From Ichthyophis bannanicus (lineage: Eukaryota > Chordata > Amphibia > Gymnophiona > Ichthyophiidae), in NCBI GenBank assembly GCA_033557465.1, contig CM066043.1:80444662-80508661 (forward strand): DNA of 64,000 nt. The letters are read 5' to 3'. This document shows, one piece after another, positions 11,888-23,897 of the stretch. Every line of letters starts with the position of its first letter. The stretch's first letter is position 1. A model generated the notes under the pieces. The model was not told the DNA's origin. It made no database searches and saw nothing but the letters and a program-made list of their open reading frames with translations. The position numbers were made by a program, and so were the translations under genes.

Positions 11888-12830
11888 CTACAAGAAACAT
11901 CTGTCTGCTGGTATTTTCTCCCACTCTTCAACTGCAATTTGTTCCAGCTCATGAATGTTTCCAGGATTCCTTTTACCAATGGCAGATTTCAGCTCTTTCC
12001 AAAGGTTCTCCATTGGTTTGCGATCAGGACTCATTGCAGGCCAGTTTAAAACAGTCCATTTTTTCCTCTTTAACCATTCTTTTGGATGTATGTTTTGGGT
12101 CATAGCCCTGCAAGGAGGAGCCAGGACCTTTGATCCAGACCTAGCTTTCTGACATTAGGTAGCACATTTCACTCCAAAATACCTTGGTAGTCCCCTGACT
12201 TAATGATTCCTTTAATATGTTCCAGGCCTCCTGTTCCTGAAGCAGAAAACAACCCCACAACATCATTATGGACCCTCCACCATATCTAACTTTAGGAAGG
12301 GTGTTTTTTTCCTTATAACTTTTCTTTCTTTGCCTGTAAATACTTTGCTGGTCTGCATTGCCAAATAGCTCAAGTTTAGTTTCAACTAGCCACAGAAAAT
12401 TTTCCCAGAAGTATTGTGGTTTCTCAATGTGAATTTGGGCAAAGATCATACATGCCTTTTTGTCTGTTTTTGAGCAGTGGGTCCCTCCTTGGCCTTCGCC
12501 CATGAAGACCTTTGTTTAGTGTGTGGCATATGGTGCGTGTTAAAACCACCACTCCAGTTTGCTCCAGGTCAGCCTTAAGTTCTCTGGATGTTGTACGTGG
12601 TGCTTTTCCAACAATTTGCACTAACCATCGAAGACTTCTTGGATTAATTTTCCTCTTCCCACCATGCCCTGAGAGGCTCTTGACAGTTCCATGAGCAGAA
12701 AACTTCTTAATAACACTGCATACTGTAGACACAGGAATCCCAAAGTCTTTGCAGATGACCTTGTACCTTTTTGAAGTTTGATAATAATGGCTTTTCTGAC
12801 AGTCTAAGGCAGCTCTTTTGTCTTTACCAT
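11888..12830 (-). pseudogene. Tc1-like transposase, broken
   Basis: The start is taken at 12830 (MVKTKEL). Fragments in order: a helix-turn-helix and DNA-binding region (12424-12732: SVIKKFSAHGTVKSL, RKINPRSLRWLVQIV, LKADLEQTG), a middle catalytic region (12141-12503: FWENFLWLVETKLELFG, KVRYGGGSIMMLWGCF), and the C-terminus (11888-12103: NWPAMSPDRKPMENLWKELK). The last contains the third catalytic acid of the DDE triad. The pieces lie in three frames, so it is inactive. Tc1 transposases cut and paste at TA sites. Confidence 0.88.
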
Positions 12831-12893
12831 AGTGAAAATAAAACAGGGAATGAATGTGGGCATTTTAAACATTAGAGCCATTTTTCATTGCTT

Positions 12894-15800
12894 AATAGAA
12901 ACACGACGACAGAAAAAGACCACATGGCCTATCTAGTTTTCCTTTCCGTATCAACTACAATATTTCCCTTTTTTCCTTTAGAGATCTTATGTGTTTGTCC
13001 CATGCTTTTTTGAAATCAGATACTGTCCTTGTCTCTATCATCTCCACTGGGAGACTAGTCCACTTATCCACCACTCTTTCTGTACAGAAATATTTCCACG
13101 TATTACTCCTGAGTCTATCCCTTTACACCCTCATTCAATGTCCCCTCATAGCAGAGCTTGCTTTCAATCGAAAGAGACTCCCCTTTTGTACATTTATGCC
13201 ATGGAGGTATTTAAATGTCTCTATCATATCTCTTCTATCCTTCCTTTCCTTTAATGTTTACATATTCAGATCTTTAAGTCTGTCCTCATATAGTTTATAA
13301 CAGACCACTAACTATATTAGTAGCCACTCTCTGCACTGACTCCATCCTATTTATATCCTTTTGAAGGTTTGGTCTCCAGAGCTACACACAATACTCCAAA
13401 TAAGGTTGCACCAGAGATTTATACAGAGGCAGTATCACCTCCTTTTTACCACAGGCCATTCCTCTCCCTATACACCCAAGCATCCTTCTGGCTTTCGCCG
13501 TCACTTTTTCTACCCATTTAGCCACTTTAAGATCATCAGAAATAATCACGCCCAGGTCCTGCTCTTTTTTCATGGACAGAAGCACTTCATCCCCTACACC
13601 GTACCGCTCCCTTGGATTTTTGCAGCCGAAATGCATGACCCTGCATTTTTAAGCATCAAATCTCAGCTGCCAAATTTTTCAAGCTTAGCCAGATCCCTCC
13701 TCATGTTATCTACTCCTTCCTACATGTCTACTCTATTGCAGATTTTGGTATCATCCGCAAAGAGGCAAACCTTACCCGACAGCCCTTCTGCGATATCACA
13801 AAGATGTTAAAAAAAATATCGGACCAATGACAGATCCCTGCGGCACACCACTGATAGCCTTCTTCTCCTCCTCAGAGTGAGCTCCATTTACCTGTACCCT
13901 TTATTGCCTCCTACTCAACCAATTTCTAACCCAGTCAGTCACTTTAGGTCCATCTCTAGGGTGCTCAGTTTGTTTATAAGTCACCTATGCGGAACGGTGT
14001 CAAAGACTTTACTGAAATCTTAATTACATCACATCTAGTGTTCCCACTCGGTCCAACTCTCTGGTCACCTAGTCAAAGCAAATCAGATTTGTTTGACAAG
14101 ACCTTCTTCTGGTAAATCCATGCTGCCTTGCATCCTGCAATCCACTGAACTCCAGAAACCTCACTATACTCTGTTTTAGCAGTGTTTCCATTCATTTACT
14201 CACCACAGAGGTCAGACTAACTGGCCTGTAGTTCTCAACCTTACTTCCACTTTTGTATAAAGGGACCACATGTGCCTTTCTCCAGTCCTCTGGGACCACT
14301 CACAACCAAAGAAGCTTTGAAAAGGTCAATCAGTGGAGTCGCTAGAACGTCCCCAGGTTCCCAAAATATTTTCAGATGTATCCCATCCGGTCCCATTGCT
14401 TTGTCTACTTTTAGTCTAGCTAGTTCCTCATGAACACAGTCTTCTGAAAATCGTTCCAGATCCCTGTCCCTTCTGTTCTTATTTGTGGGTGTTTTCTGCT
14501 TCTGGCCCTTCATCTGTGAATACCAAAAAGAAATATTTGTTAAGCAATTCCACTTTATCCTCATCAGCTTCTACATATTCTTCCCCTTCACCCTTTAGTC
14601 TGACAATACCATTTTTGCACTCCCTCCTCTCACTAACATATCTGAAAAATGTCTTATCCCCCCATTTTATTGCATTGGCTATTTCTTCTTTTTGTATCTT
14701 TGCTTTCCTGACTTCTTTGCTAGTTTCTCTCTGTTTTTCTATATATAGATGCTTGCCTTCTTCTCTCTGATCTCTTGTATTTTATGAAGACCACCCTCTT
14801 TTTCTTCACCTTTTCAGCTACTTCTTTGGAGAACCATAGCGGCCTCCTTTCCCTTTTACCTTTATTTACCTAACAAAAAGGTTTGTTGCTCTTAAAATAT
14901 CCCCTTTCGGTTTTGCCTATTGCTTTTCTACATCCCCCAGCTATTCCCATCCCTCTAATGACTCCTTGAGGTATTGGCCCATCTTGGCAAAGCTAGTTTT
15001 CCTAAAGTCTAAGTCCCTCGCTTTTGAATGGATTTTATCAGCCCTAGTCCTAATACTGAACTACACCATCTCGTGATCACAGGATATGAGATGGTCTCCC
15101 ACTATGACATCAGAAACATTTTCCTCATTGATAAGCACCAAATCCAGTATGGCCCCTTCACGTGTGGGGTCTGTTACCAATTGCCTGAATAGTTCTCCCT
15201 GTAGAGAATCCAGGATCTCCTTACTTCTAGATGACACTACAGCAGGGATGTGCCAAACATCCAGCATATTGAAATAATCTAATCAGTAGCACTTCTCCCT
15301 TCATGGCAATACGGCATATGTCTTCTATTAAATCCCCATCTACTACTTTTCCCTATGAGGGACATCTGTATATCACACCAATGCAAATGGATTTCCCTTT
15401 CCCTCTTTTTAGTTTAACCCACAGTGCCTCCCTAGCCTTGTAATTCTAGCTTTAATATTATTTTTTACATATAGTGCCACTCCTCCTCCCCCTTCTTCCT
15501 CCCCTGTCCCTCCTGAATAAAGTATAGCCTGGTATAATTACATCCCAGTCATGGTTGTCCGTGAACCATGTCTCCGTGACCACAACTAAATCCAAGTCAG
15601 CCTCTTAAAATTAAAGCCTCAACATCTGGGATCTTCTTTCCCATGCTACGGGCATTTATGCACACCACTTTCCAGATGTTGCCCCTTTTACCCATTACTA
15701 CAAAGGCATTTAATGTTTCACTAACCTGGGGGCTTTCTTCACTCATCCCCAATGAATCTAGTTTAAAACGCTCTTCAATAGGTTAGTCAGTCTGCTGCAA

Positions 15801-15982
15801 AAGACACTTCGACCTTTCTTGGACAGATGGACGCCATCTCTGCTCTGCAGCACTTAGATCATCATCCCAAGATCCAGGAAAACCAAAACGCTCTCTATGA
15901 CACCATCCACGCAGCCATGCATTCATCTCCAGGATGCAAGTTTCTCTGCCTCAACCTTTGCCCTCAACAGGAAGGATTCAAG
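12894..15982 (-). mobile_element. CR1-type LINE, nearly full ORF2, inserted in Tc1
   Basis: Reading the minus strand from 15982, an endonuclease comes first (about 15100-15720: NARSMGKKIPDVEAL, then TETWF and a C-terminal TREGAILDLVLINE at 15061-15267). Reverse transcriptase follows (14241-14564: LKVDKAMGPDGIH), then the thumb region (13382-13636: CIGRGMACGKKEVILPLYKS, YLEYCV). The 3' end reads gtctttttctgtcg and cgtgtttctatt at 12894. It is flanked by the direct repeat ttgctt at 12888-12893 and 15983-15988. Multiple frameshifts are present. Confidence 0.88.
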
Positions 15983-16297
15983 TTGCTTGAAGTCATGTGA
16001 ACACTGACAATTGACACAGGTGCGTCTAATTTTACAGCAATGGGAATGTGGTTCTTCTGTTTAAACTGATTTGAATTGTTTATAAGGGTGCCAATAATCA
16101 TGTCCTGGCAATGTCCCAGTTTTTATACTATTTCCTACTATTTCCTTTTTTAATTGATCTTGTTTCATTTGATTCTTTTGTGTGTCAAATGTGTACATAT
16201 ATAGTCCAAAACCATTTCACTGTCTACCTTTTTATTTTGAGATATTTGACATTAAGGGGTGAACTGCAAGTGTGCCAATAATGTTGACCACAACTGT

Positions 16298-16731
16298 AAT
16301 ATAGGCAATCTGTAATCTTTTATAAAAACCAAGAGTATTAAAGAGATATTGTGTGTGTGTGATATATGGCCAACAGTTACCAATCCCCTTGCATGAAGGC
16401 TCAGGTCACTTAACTGGCCATGTTCTATTTATGTTTCCTTTAGTCAGGCAGTTTCTTTCTGCTCCTGGAGACGGTTTCCAGCAGAATTAGAACTGGCCTC
16501 TATTAGGGCCATGGTGCTACATGTTTATTGTGTCCAGGTCTGAGCACTGTTGTAAGGACAGGATAACATTGAATTAAATAAATGCATTCATTTTCCGATT
16601 TTCATTTCAGGAGGCATTGCTCATAGAAAAATGTGTAAGACAGAGGTGTTGGCAATATGCTGGGGATTCTCTACATGTCAGCCTAAAAGGAGAAGCTTGG
16701 TCCGACTCTTGTCCTACTCCGATGCACATAC
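16298..16731. other. Intronic sequence beside the PTPN9 exon donor
   Basis: It includes a short (tg)n run near 16350. No repeat or coding signature was recognised. Confidence 0.45.
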
Positions 16732-16875
16732 CCTGTAGGAGTGAAACAGCTCAATCGCTCGGAAGACATCAAACTTCCTGGCCATGAGGAACTTGACAGC
16801 CACATTCCAGGAGAGGGGCGAGACATGGTGATGTGCCGTCCACTTGTTAATCTCTTCCAGAAATCGCTTAGTGGC
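16732..16875 (-). CDS. PTPN9: PTPN9 coding exon, start of the CRAL-TRIO/Sec14 N-terminal region
   Basis: This is a 144-bp exon of exactly 48 codons. It encodes a helical segment containing EEINKW and SPLSWNVAVKFLMARKFDV and ending in AIELFHSYR. I recognise this as the N-terminal CRAL-TRIO domain of PTPN9 (MEG2), a cytosolic and vesicle-associated tyrosine phosphatase whose Sec14-like domain binds phosphoinositides. On the minus strand a pyrimidine-rich acceptor (tttttctttcag) precedes codon GCC, and a consensus donor (gtatgt) follows AGG, so the exon is phase 0 at both ends. Its conservation contrasts with the decayed repeats on both sides. An open frame continues into both introns but has no further similarity and is read-through. 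The family identity is from memory and has not been checked by alignment. The next exon lies downstream at 5679-5768. Confidence 0.93.
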
Positions 16876-18957
16876 CTGAAAGAAAAAAGGACAGATTACA
16901 TTAGAGAGAAAGTATTCTAAACCAGACAGCAGCAGTTCTCGGAAACTGTCAGAAAGATCAGTAGAGAGCTCTCTCACAATGGAATTACAGTCAATAAAAA
17001 AAGCAGAGGTAGAAAACTGACAGCATAAGTCAGAGAGCTGATGGGCATAATCCCCAGCGGAATCCCTGTCACACTGGTTCACTCATCTACTGAAAAACCA
17101 TGCTTTGCTAATCACTTGAAGGGTACGTTCAGAGACTGGCACTAAATCATAAGAGAAAGAACGCTAAAAGAAATGCCCAAGAAAAGAGATGAAGGTATTT
17201 TTAATCCTGCTGGGTGAGGGAAATAAATCTTTTCTTGGCAGGAAAAGAACTAGGTATTCATGCATGGTATAATTAGAGAAACTCACAAAAGCAGCTAGAA
17301 AAGGCTGGCACATTCAATTAGCTATGCACAAACACGCAAGGATACAGCGATCTGCTCCTTTTCCGAGCTGCGCTATCACCAAGGACTCCCCATGATGCTC
17401 AATGTCTCACTATAGTGCTCTCTTTTTCCTGCATGGTCCCCGTAGTCTGAGAAACTCAGATTTATGACAGTGCTCCAACTGGGACGTTTTTTATGCATCT
17501 TAAACCTCCTCCCCTCTCATGTCAAAAGGGTGCCTAGAAATTCTCTGCTGGAGGCAGCCTCCATGGCTGAACGGCAACGCTATCCACAGCCACCCGGAGA
17601 TTCGCAGCTCAGGTATTCTGCTCTCTGGGCTGGCTTGAGCTGGCGATGCTGCACAGGCAGCAGAGAGGAGGGAGATGAAAGACGGCGTCACAGTCGTTAT
17701 GCAGTGGCCAGATTTATGGTCCATGATAGCAGGATTCCGGAAAGAACACTAATGCGTGGCCCCAGGCTAAAGGTTAATAGTTGCAATGGCTGGACTAAAT
17801 TAAGTTGAGTGGGGATATTAAAAGAAAGAAAAACAATCCCAGACGGTTACAAATGAAATCTCACAGCATCAAATCTCAGCCCTGGGTCCATCCAATGGGC
17901 ACAGAAAAATAAATTACTTGTCTTAATTCAGTGAAATTGAAAAAGATTTGCAAATGTCATTTCCTCTGTTGGAGTTGCAACTATTGATACAATATTCGCC
18001 CTGGAGGTGTATAAGGGTAACATGCAGCACAGCAACTCTCCTCTGGCATGACTCTCTCACATAAAAACCATCATAAGGCCCTGATAATGGCCATGTGAAT
18101 GGAGGGCTGGGATGCAGCAAAGAGATCAAGCCAATAACCAAGGCAGGGAGAGAAAGTAAATGGTTGTGGCAGACAGAGGAGCAAAGGGATGGTCCTTTGG
18201 GATAAAAAAAATCTCCATTTTATTACAACTGCTTGCCAAGGATTCACTCTCACTTCACGTCCTTCATATAGTGCTATCTATTCACATTTGTAAAGTTTCT
18301 GACTACCATGAATACCTCCTTTAGATTTTCAGATCGTCTTTGAAAGTATGTGCAGGTTTATCTTATTAATTCTTTAACTTTCGAATAAGATATGGTTAAT
18401 GAGAAAGGAAACTACCACTCCCAAATGTAACATGGATGTAAATAGTGAAGAAACATATCCAAGAAATTTGGGAATGAAATTTAGAAGTTGTCATCCTCTC
18501 TGGGCCAAACCAGCCCTGGTCAGAGAGGCACGTGGGCGAGGGAAGTTCTACTAAGTATGATGCAAATTCCTGGAAAATGGGGATTCTGAAGTACTACTAG
18601 TCACTATGTTGAGGCAGGATGTTATTTTTGGCTCTGGCCTTAGGAAGAACTCTTCAGAGTTTGGCCTGTCTTAACTGTCTTGTATATATAAAAGAGTATC
18701 TTTCATACTGTAGTCACTGGTGTGATGTTTACAGATGTTGGAAGTATCTAGACCTCACCTGGGCTACTCAGTTTCAGATGAATACTGCCTCAGGCATTGT
18801 GCTACCTTTTTCAATTCTATTCCAACTGAGATTCTAATAATTGTGGGGCGGATCAGTCATCCAAAATGCCCAAAGTCAATTCTCCACAACATTCTACTGC
18901 TCACTCCAGAATTTGATCCATAGAATTCAGATTCTGAGGTGATCTGTATAATAATGT
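16876..18957. other. Mostly unassigned intron upstream of the PTPN9 exon
   Basis: No transposon family was recognised here, so it is the longest apparently non-repetitive stretch in the window. A moderately GC-rich part lies at about 17500-17780. It has an open frame of 114 codons on the plus strand that matches nothing I know and shows no clear exon structure. The region sits immediately 5' of the PTPN9 exon on the gene's strand. Confidence 0.4.
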
Positions 18958-19781
18958 GAAGGAAAAATTTACATACCTTAATTTTCTTTCCTTGAATCCT
19001 GCTAGACCAGTCCAGACAGAGCAACTGCTGCAGCACTGAGAGAAGCCAGTCTGAAGCTTCCCAAGCAATAAGCAAGACTGAAAAACTCAGAAAAACATTC
19101 AGAAAAAACTACAAAAGTTAATAATCAAACTGGAACAAACATTTGGAACAAGTATTTGCTTTCTAACCATAAATGTTTGCCAGTCCCCACGCGGGCTCCG
19201 TCAGCGCTGACATCACCCATATGCGAGGGCTGACTTCCTGCTTGTTTCTGGAGAAAAAGGACAAAACCGCATCGATGTCCATCTTATTGGCCTCCAGCAC
19301 TCAGGAGGAGTACTGCCTTTTGAAAACCCTCCAAACTCTTACATAAGCCAAGGACAGAGACATCTGCTGTGCCCTGAGAAAGGTGTGCACTATGACCCCA
19401 GAGTAATTATTCGTGGACAGTTTACATCTCTCAAAGACCACGCCATAAATAAGAAGGGAATGTGACCCTCCATCACTAAGGGCCTTAGCTGTAGGAGGTC
19501 TCTCTCCTGTGGCAACAAGGGAGGGGACTCTGCCACAGGCCCAACAAATCCACATACTGTGGCATGTGTGGCCATTCCAGGGTCACCAGAATCACCAAAC
19601 TTGGATGAGACTGAATCCTGTGCTGATATCAGCTCACCAAAGGCCTGGGGATGGAGGGGGGGAAAGAGACATATAAAAAAGCCCTCTGGGGCCATTCCTG
19701 AAGCAGGACATCCAAGCCTGCTGCCAGTAGATATTACTGCAGCTGAAAAGTTTTTACACTTTGGCATCTCTAGAGTATCCA

Positions 19782-20288
19782 TCAGTTCGCACGCTGGAAG
19801 GTTCCACCTCTACAATGTGAAGCCAAAGGTGCAGGACTTAAATCCCCACTCGTTGGGATCCAAGTGTTCCAACTCAAGAAGTTGGCCTGTACATTTCTGA
19901 TACTTGCTATGTGGGCTGTGAACAGGCAGTCAAATGCTCTTCTGATTAACACCACAGCTTTGCTATCTTGAGAGCCACTCTGGCACTGAGTTCTGCCCTG
20001 CTTGTTGACATATGCCACAGCCATGGCATTGTCCAAGAACATACAGACAACTTTGCCCACCAGGAGAGGCTGGAACCTCTGTATAGTCAGGTGAATAACC
20101 TTGTCTTCCAAATAGTTGAGCGAACAAGAAAACTCTTGAGGGGCCCAGAGCCCATGTGCAAGCTGAACTAGAACATGGGGCGCCCAGTCTTCAGGGTGGC
20201 ATCTGTGGTGACAATCCAGTGCTTCCAGAGGCACCGCAACAAAAGGCAAGACTACAACCACCACATTAACTGTTCCTTCATCTCCCAA
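19782..20288 (-). pseudogene. DIRS RNase H domain
   Basis: An open frame of 168 codons contains NYLEDKVIHLTIQRFQPLL, VCMFLDNAMAVAYVNKQG and ASIRNVQANFLSW. These are the RNase H blocks of DIRS Pol, which degrades the RNA of the RNA-DNA hybrid during replication. The usual aspartate motif (FSDN) reads FLDN, so only the second acid remains. It is probably inactive. Reverse transcriptase lies upstream beyond the CR1 insertion. Confidence 0.82.
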
Positions 20289-21580
20289 GGGAGAGGCAGG
20301 ATCTGATCAAACTGCTAGGAACAGGGAGGCCCATAGAGACAGCAGATGCCTCTGAAGAACATAAGAAATGCCATACTAGATCAGGCCAAGGTCCATCAAG
20401 CCAAGTATCCTCTTTCCAAAAGTGGCCAATCCAGGTCACAAGTATCTGACAGGTTGTCCTGGGGTAAGCAGTGGATTTCCTGGATCCTCTTTAATAATGG
20501 TTTATGGACCTTTCCTCCAGGTACTTCTTCAAAACTTTTTTAAACCCAGCTACACCAACAACTTTTACTACATCCTCTAGTAACGAATTCCAGAGTTTGA
20601 TTACACGTTGACTGAAAAAATATTTCTCTGATTTAGTCGTAAATGGGCTACATTGTAGCTTTATTGTGTGTCCCCTAGTCTTTCTACTTTTTTTGATGGT
20701 GTAAACAACCGATCTACATTGACCCGTTCCACTCCATTCATTCATTTATAGATCTCTATCATATCTCTTCTCAGTTGTCTCTCTCAGGTTGAAGAGCCCT
20801 AAACATTTAAGCCTTTAAACATAGGAGTATCCTTCCACCCCTTTACAATTTTGATGGCTCTTCTCTGTACCTCTTCTAATTCTGCTATATCCTTTTTAAG
20901 ATATGGTGACCAGAATTGCACAGAATATTCAAGATGTGGTCACACCATGGAACAATACAGAGGCATTATAATATCCTTGGTTTTAGTCTACATTTCTTTC
21001 CTTATGATTCCTAGCATTCTTTTTGCTTTCATGGCCGCCACTGCACATTGGGCACAGGGTTTCAACATATTATCCACAATGACGCCTAAATCTTTTTCCT
21101 GGATGGTGGTTCCTAATGTGGATCCTTGCATTGTGTAATGGTAGTTTGAGTTGTTCTTTCCTAGGTGCATAACTTTGCACTTGCCCACATTAAATTTCAT
21201 CTGCCATTTGGACGTCCAGACTTCCAAATTATCAAGGTCCTCTTGCAATTTTTTACAATCCTCTTGTGTTTTAACAACTTGGAATAATTTTGTGTCATTT
21301 GCAAATTTGATCACCTCACTTGTTATTAACTTATTTCCAGGTCATTTATGAATATGGTAAAAAGCAGTGGGCCCAACACATATCCCTGGAGCACTCCACT
21401 ATGCACCTTTCTCCATTGAGAAAATGAGCCATTTAGCCCTACTCTCTGCTTTCTCTCTTTTAACCAGTTCCTGTTTCACAATAGTACACTGCTTCCTATC
21501 CCATGACTTTTTAATTTTGCCAAGAGTCTCTCATGAGGGACCTTGTCAATGGCTTTTTGAAAATCCAGATACACTATATT

Positions 21581-23268
21581 GGTACTGTCAGACTCAAATG
21601 TGAAAGGGAGAAATATGTAGAAGCTGATGAGGATAAAGCGGAATTGCTTAACAAATATTTCTGTTCTGTGTTCACAGATGAAGAACCAGGAACAGGACCT
21701 CAGAAAACATCCACAAACAGGAAAAGAAGCGAGGGGCATCTTGAACAATTTTCAGAAGACTGTGTTCGTGAGAAACTAGTTAAACTTAAAGTAGACAAAG
21801 CAATGGGACCAGATGGGATACACCCTAGAATACTGAGGGAACTTGGGGACATTCTAGCAGCTCCACTGACTGACCTTTTCAATGCCTCATTGGAGTCGGG
21901 AGTAGTGCCAAAGGACTGGAGAGAGGCTCATATGGTGCCTTTACACAAAAGCGGAAGTAAGGATGTGGTTGAAAACTACAGGCCGGTTAGTTTAACTTTG
22001 GTGGTGAGTAAATTATTGGAAACGCTGCTGAAAGAGAAAATAGTGAGGTTTCTGGAGTCCAGCGGATTACAGGATCCGAGGCAGCATGGATTCACCAGAA
22101 GCAGGTCTTGTCAGACAAATCTGATTGATTACTTTGACTGGGTGACCAGGGAGTTGGACCGAAGGACAGCCCTAGATGTGGTGTATTTAGATTTCAGTAA
22201 AGCCTTTGACACCGTTCCTCATAGGCGACTTATAAACAAACTGAGCACCCTAGGTATGGCCCTAAAATTACTGCTTGGGTTAGAAATTGATTGAGTGGGA
22301 GGCGACAAAGGGTACAGGTAAATGGAGCTCACTCTGAGGAGAAGGAAGTTACCAGTGGCGTGCCCCAGGGATCTGTCCTTGGTCCGATTCTTTTTAACAT
22401 CTTTGTTAGTGATATAGCGGAAGGGCTGTTGGGTAAGCTTTGCCTCTTTGTGGATGATACCAAAATCTGCAATAGAGTAGACACCCAGGAAGATGTAGAT
22501 AACATGAGGAGGGATCTAGCTAAGCTTGAAGAATGGTCTAAAATTTCGCAGATGGGTTTTAATGTTAAAAAATGCAAGGTCATGCATTTGGGTGGCAGCA
22601 ATCCAAGGGAGCAATATAGTATAGGGGTGAAGTACTTTTGTCCTCTAAAGAAGAGCGGGTCCTAGGCATGGTTGTGTCTGATGATCTTAAAGTAGCTAAA
22701 CAGGTAGAAAAGGCGACAGCAAAAGCTAGAAGGATGCTTGGATGCATACGGAGAGGAATGGCTAGCAGAAAAAAAAAAAGGAGGTGACTAGTGCCTCTGT
22801 ATAAGTCTTTGGTGTGACCTCATTTGGAGTATTGTGTGCAATTCTAGAGACCACCTTCAAAAGGATATAAAGAGGATGGAGTCAGTACAGAGGGTGGCTA
22901 CTAAAATGGTTAGTGGTCTTCATTATAAAGCATATGAGGACAGACTTAAGGATCTTAATATGTACACCTTAGAGGAAAGGCGGGATAGAAGTGATATGAT
23001 TGAGACGTTTAAATACCTCCGTGGGATAAATGCACAGGAGGAGAGCCTCTTTCGATTGAAAGCAAGTTCTGCTATGAGGGCACATGGTATGAGGGTGAAA
23101 GGGGATAGATTCAGGAGTGATAGGCAGAAATATTTCTTTATGGAAAGAGTGTTGGATATGTGGAATAGTCTCCCAGTGGAGGTTGTAGAGATGAGGACAG
23201 TATCTGAATTCAAAACTGCATGGGACAAACAGAGAGGATCTCTAAAGGAAAAAATGGGACTGCTGTAG
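21581..23268 (+). pseudogene. CR1 ORF2 reverse transcriptase, broken by frameshifts
   Basis: Frame 21533-22294 holds LKVDKAMGPDGIHPRIL, VVPKDWREAHMVPLHKSG, YRPVSLT and [16 protein letters not shown]. Frame 22291-22665 holds VPQGSVLGPILFNIFVSDI and the catalytic box LFVDDTKI (FVDD in place of FADD). Frame 22834-23268 holds the C-terminus (QRVATKMVSGLHYKAYEDRL, FMERVLDMWNSLPVEVV). The two aspartates are retained, but frameshifts near 22260 and 22660 and an A run at 22770 disrupt it. The enzyme would prime reverse transcription at a nicked target. Confidence 0.9.
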
Positions 23269-23331
23269 TTGATATGGAAGGACAGACTAGATAGGCCATG
23301 TGGTCTTTTTCTGTCTGCATTTTTCTATGTT
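21581..23331 (+). mobile_element. CR1-type LINE inserted into an opposite-strand CR1
   Basis: A 5'-truncated CR1 of 1,751 bp begins just before the reverse transcriptase (KAELLNKYFCSVFTDEE) and ends in a typical CR1 3' end (ggtctttttctgtctgc, then tttctatgtt). The hexamer tatatt flanks it directly at 21575-21580 and 23332-23337. The host CR1 reading continues across it. It is one of the least decayed LINEs here, with an open frame of 253 codons. Its sequence is clearly younger than its host. Confidence 0.92.
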
Positions 23332-23821
23332 TATATTAACTGGCTCACCTTTGTCTACTTGTTAATTCACACCTTCAAAACAATAACAGATTAGTAAGAC
23401 TTTCCTTGGCTAAATCCATGTTGGCTTTTTCCCAGTAAACCAGGTCTGTCTGCATGTTCAGTAATTTTATTCTTTATAATGGTTTCTACTATTTTGCCCC
23501 ATCAGGCTCACCAGTCTGTAGTTTCCCAGATCACCCCGGAACCATTTTTAAAAACTGGAGTTACAGTGGCCATTCTCCAATCTTCAGGTACTAAGGATGA
23601 TTTTAATGATAGTTCACAGATTACAGTAAGTCAGCAATTTCATATTTCAGTTCTTTCAACACGCTTGGATATATACCATCCAGTCCAGGTGATTTGCTAC
23701 TCTTCAGTTTATCAAATTAGTTGCAATTCAGTTGCCCGGTTTATCAATATTTCTTTCAATTCTTCTGATACATCAACTTTAAATACCATTTCAGGCATGG
23801 ATAACTTGCCTACATCTTCTT

Positions 23822-23897
23822 GTTTATGTTTATACAATTTCTTGATATACCGCCCAGGCTTTAAGGGCATCAGAGCAGTTTACAATCACTATTAGCC
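23822..23897 (-). mobile_element. L2/SINE 3' tail fragment inside CR1
   Basis: A 70-bp piece on the plus strand (ttgatataccgcccaggc, then gcagtttacaatcac) is the reverse complement of an L2-type 3' end. CR1 sequence continues on both sides. Confidence 0.55.

Larger units (their letters stand above)
11609..16297 (-). mobile_element. Tc1-type DNA transposon split by a CR1 insertion
   Basis: The terminal inverted repeats share caacattattggcac (left, near 11617-11631; right as reverse complement, near 16269-16284). The minus strand encodes a Tc1-like transposase (11888-12830). The element is cut by a 3.1-kb CR1 at 12894-15982 that is flanked by the duplicated hexamer ttgctt. Without that insertion the Tc1 would be about 1.6 kb, the normal size for the family. 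Confidence 0.85.
5769..16731 (-). other. PTPN9: PTPN9 intron between the two identified exons
   Basis: This is a 10,963-bp intron with GT-AG ends on the minus strand. Most of it is repeats: an L2 tail, a plus-strand L1, a SINE, more L2 tails, and a Tc1 element interrupted by a CR1. No additional PTPN9-like exon was seen in it. Confidence 0.85.

Noticed and set aside
16876..17082. N-terminal extension of the PTPN9 exon frame
   Set aside because: The acceptor tttttctttcag lies at the exon edge, and the upstream residues have no PTPN9 similarity. It is intron read-through.
17464..17808. Plus-strand open frame of 114 codons in a GC-rich patch
   Set aside because: It has no recognisable domain, no convincing promoter or splice structure, and runs opposite to PTPN9. 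It was kept only as a note on the repeat-poor island.
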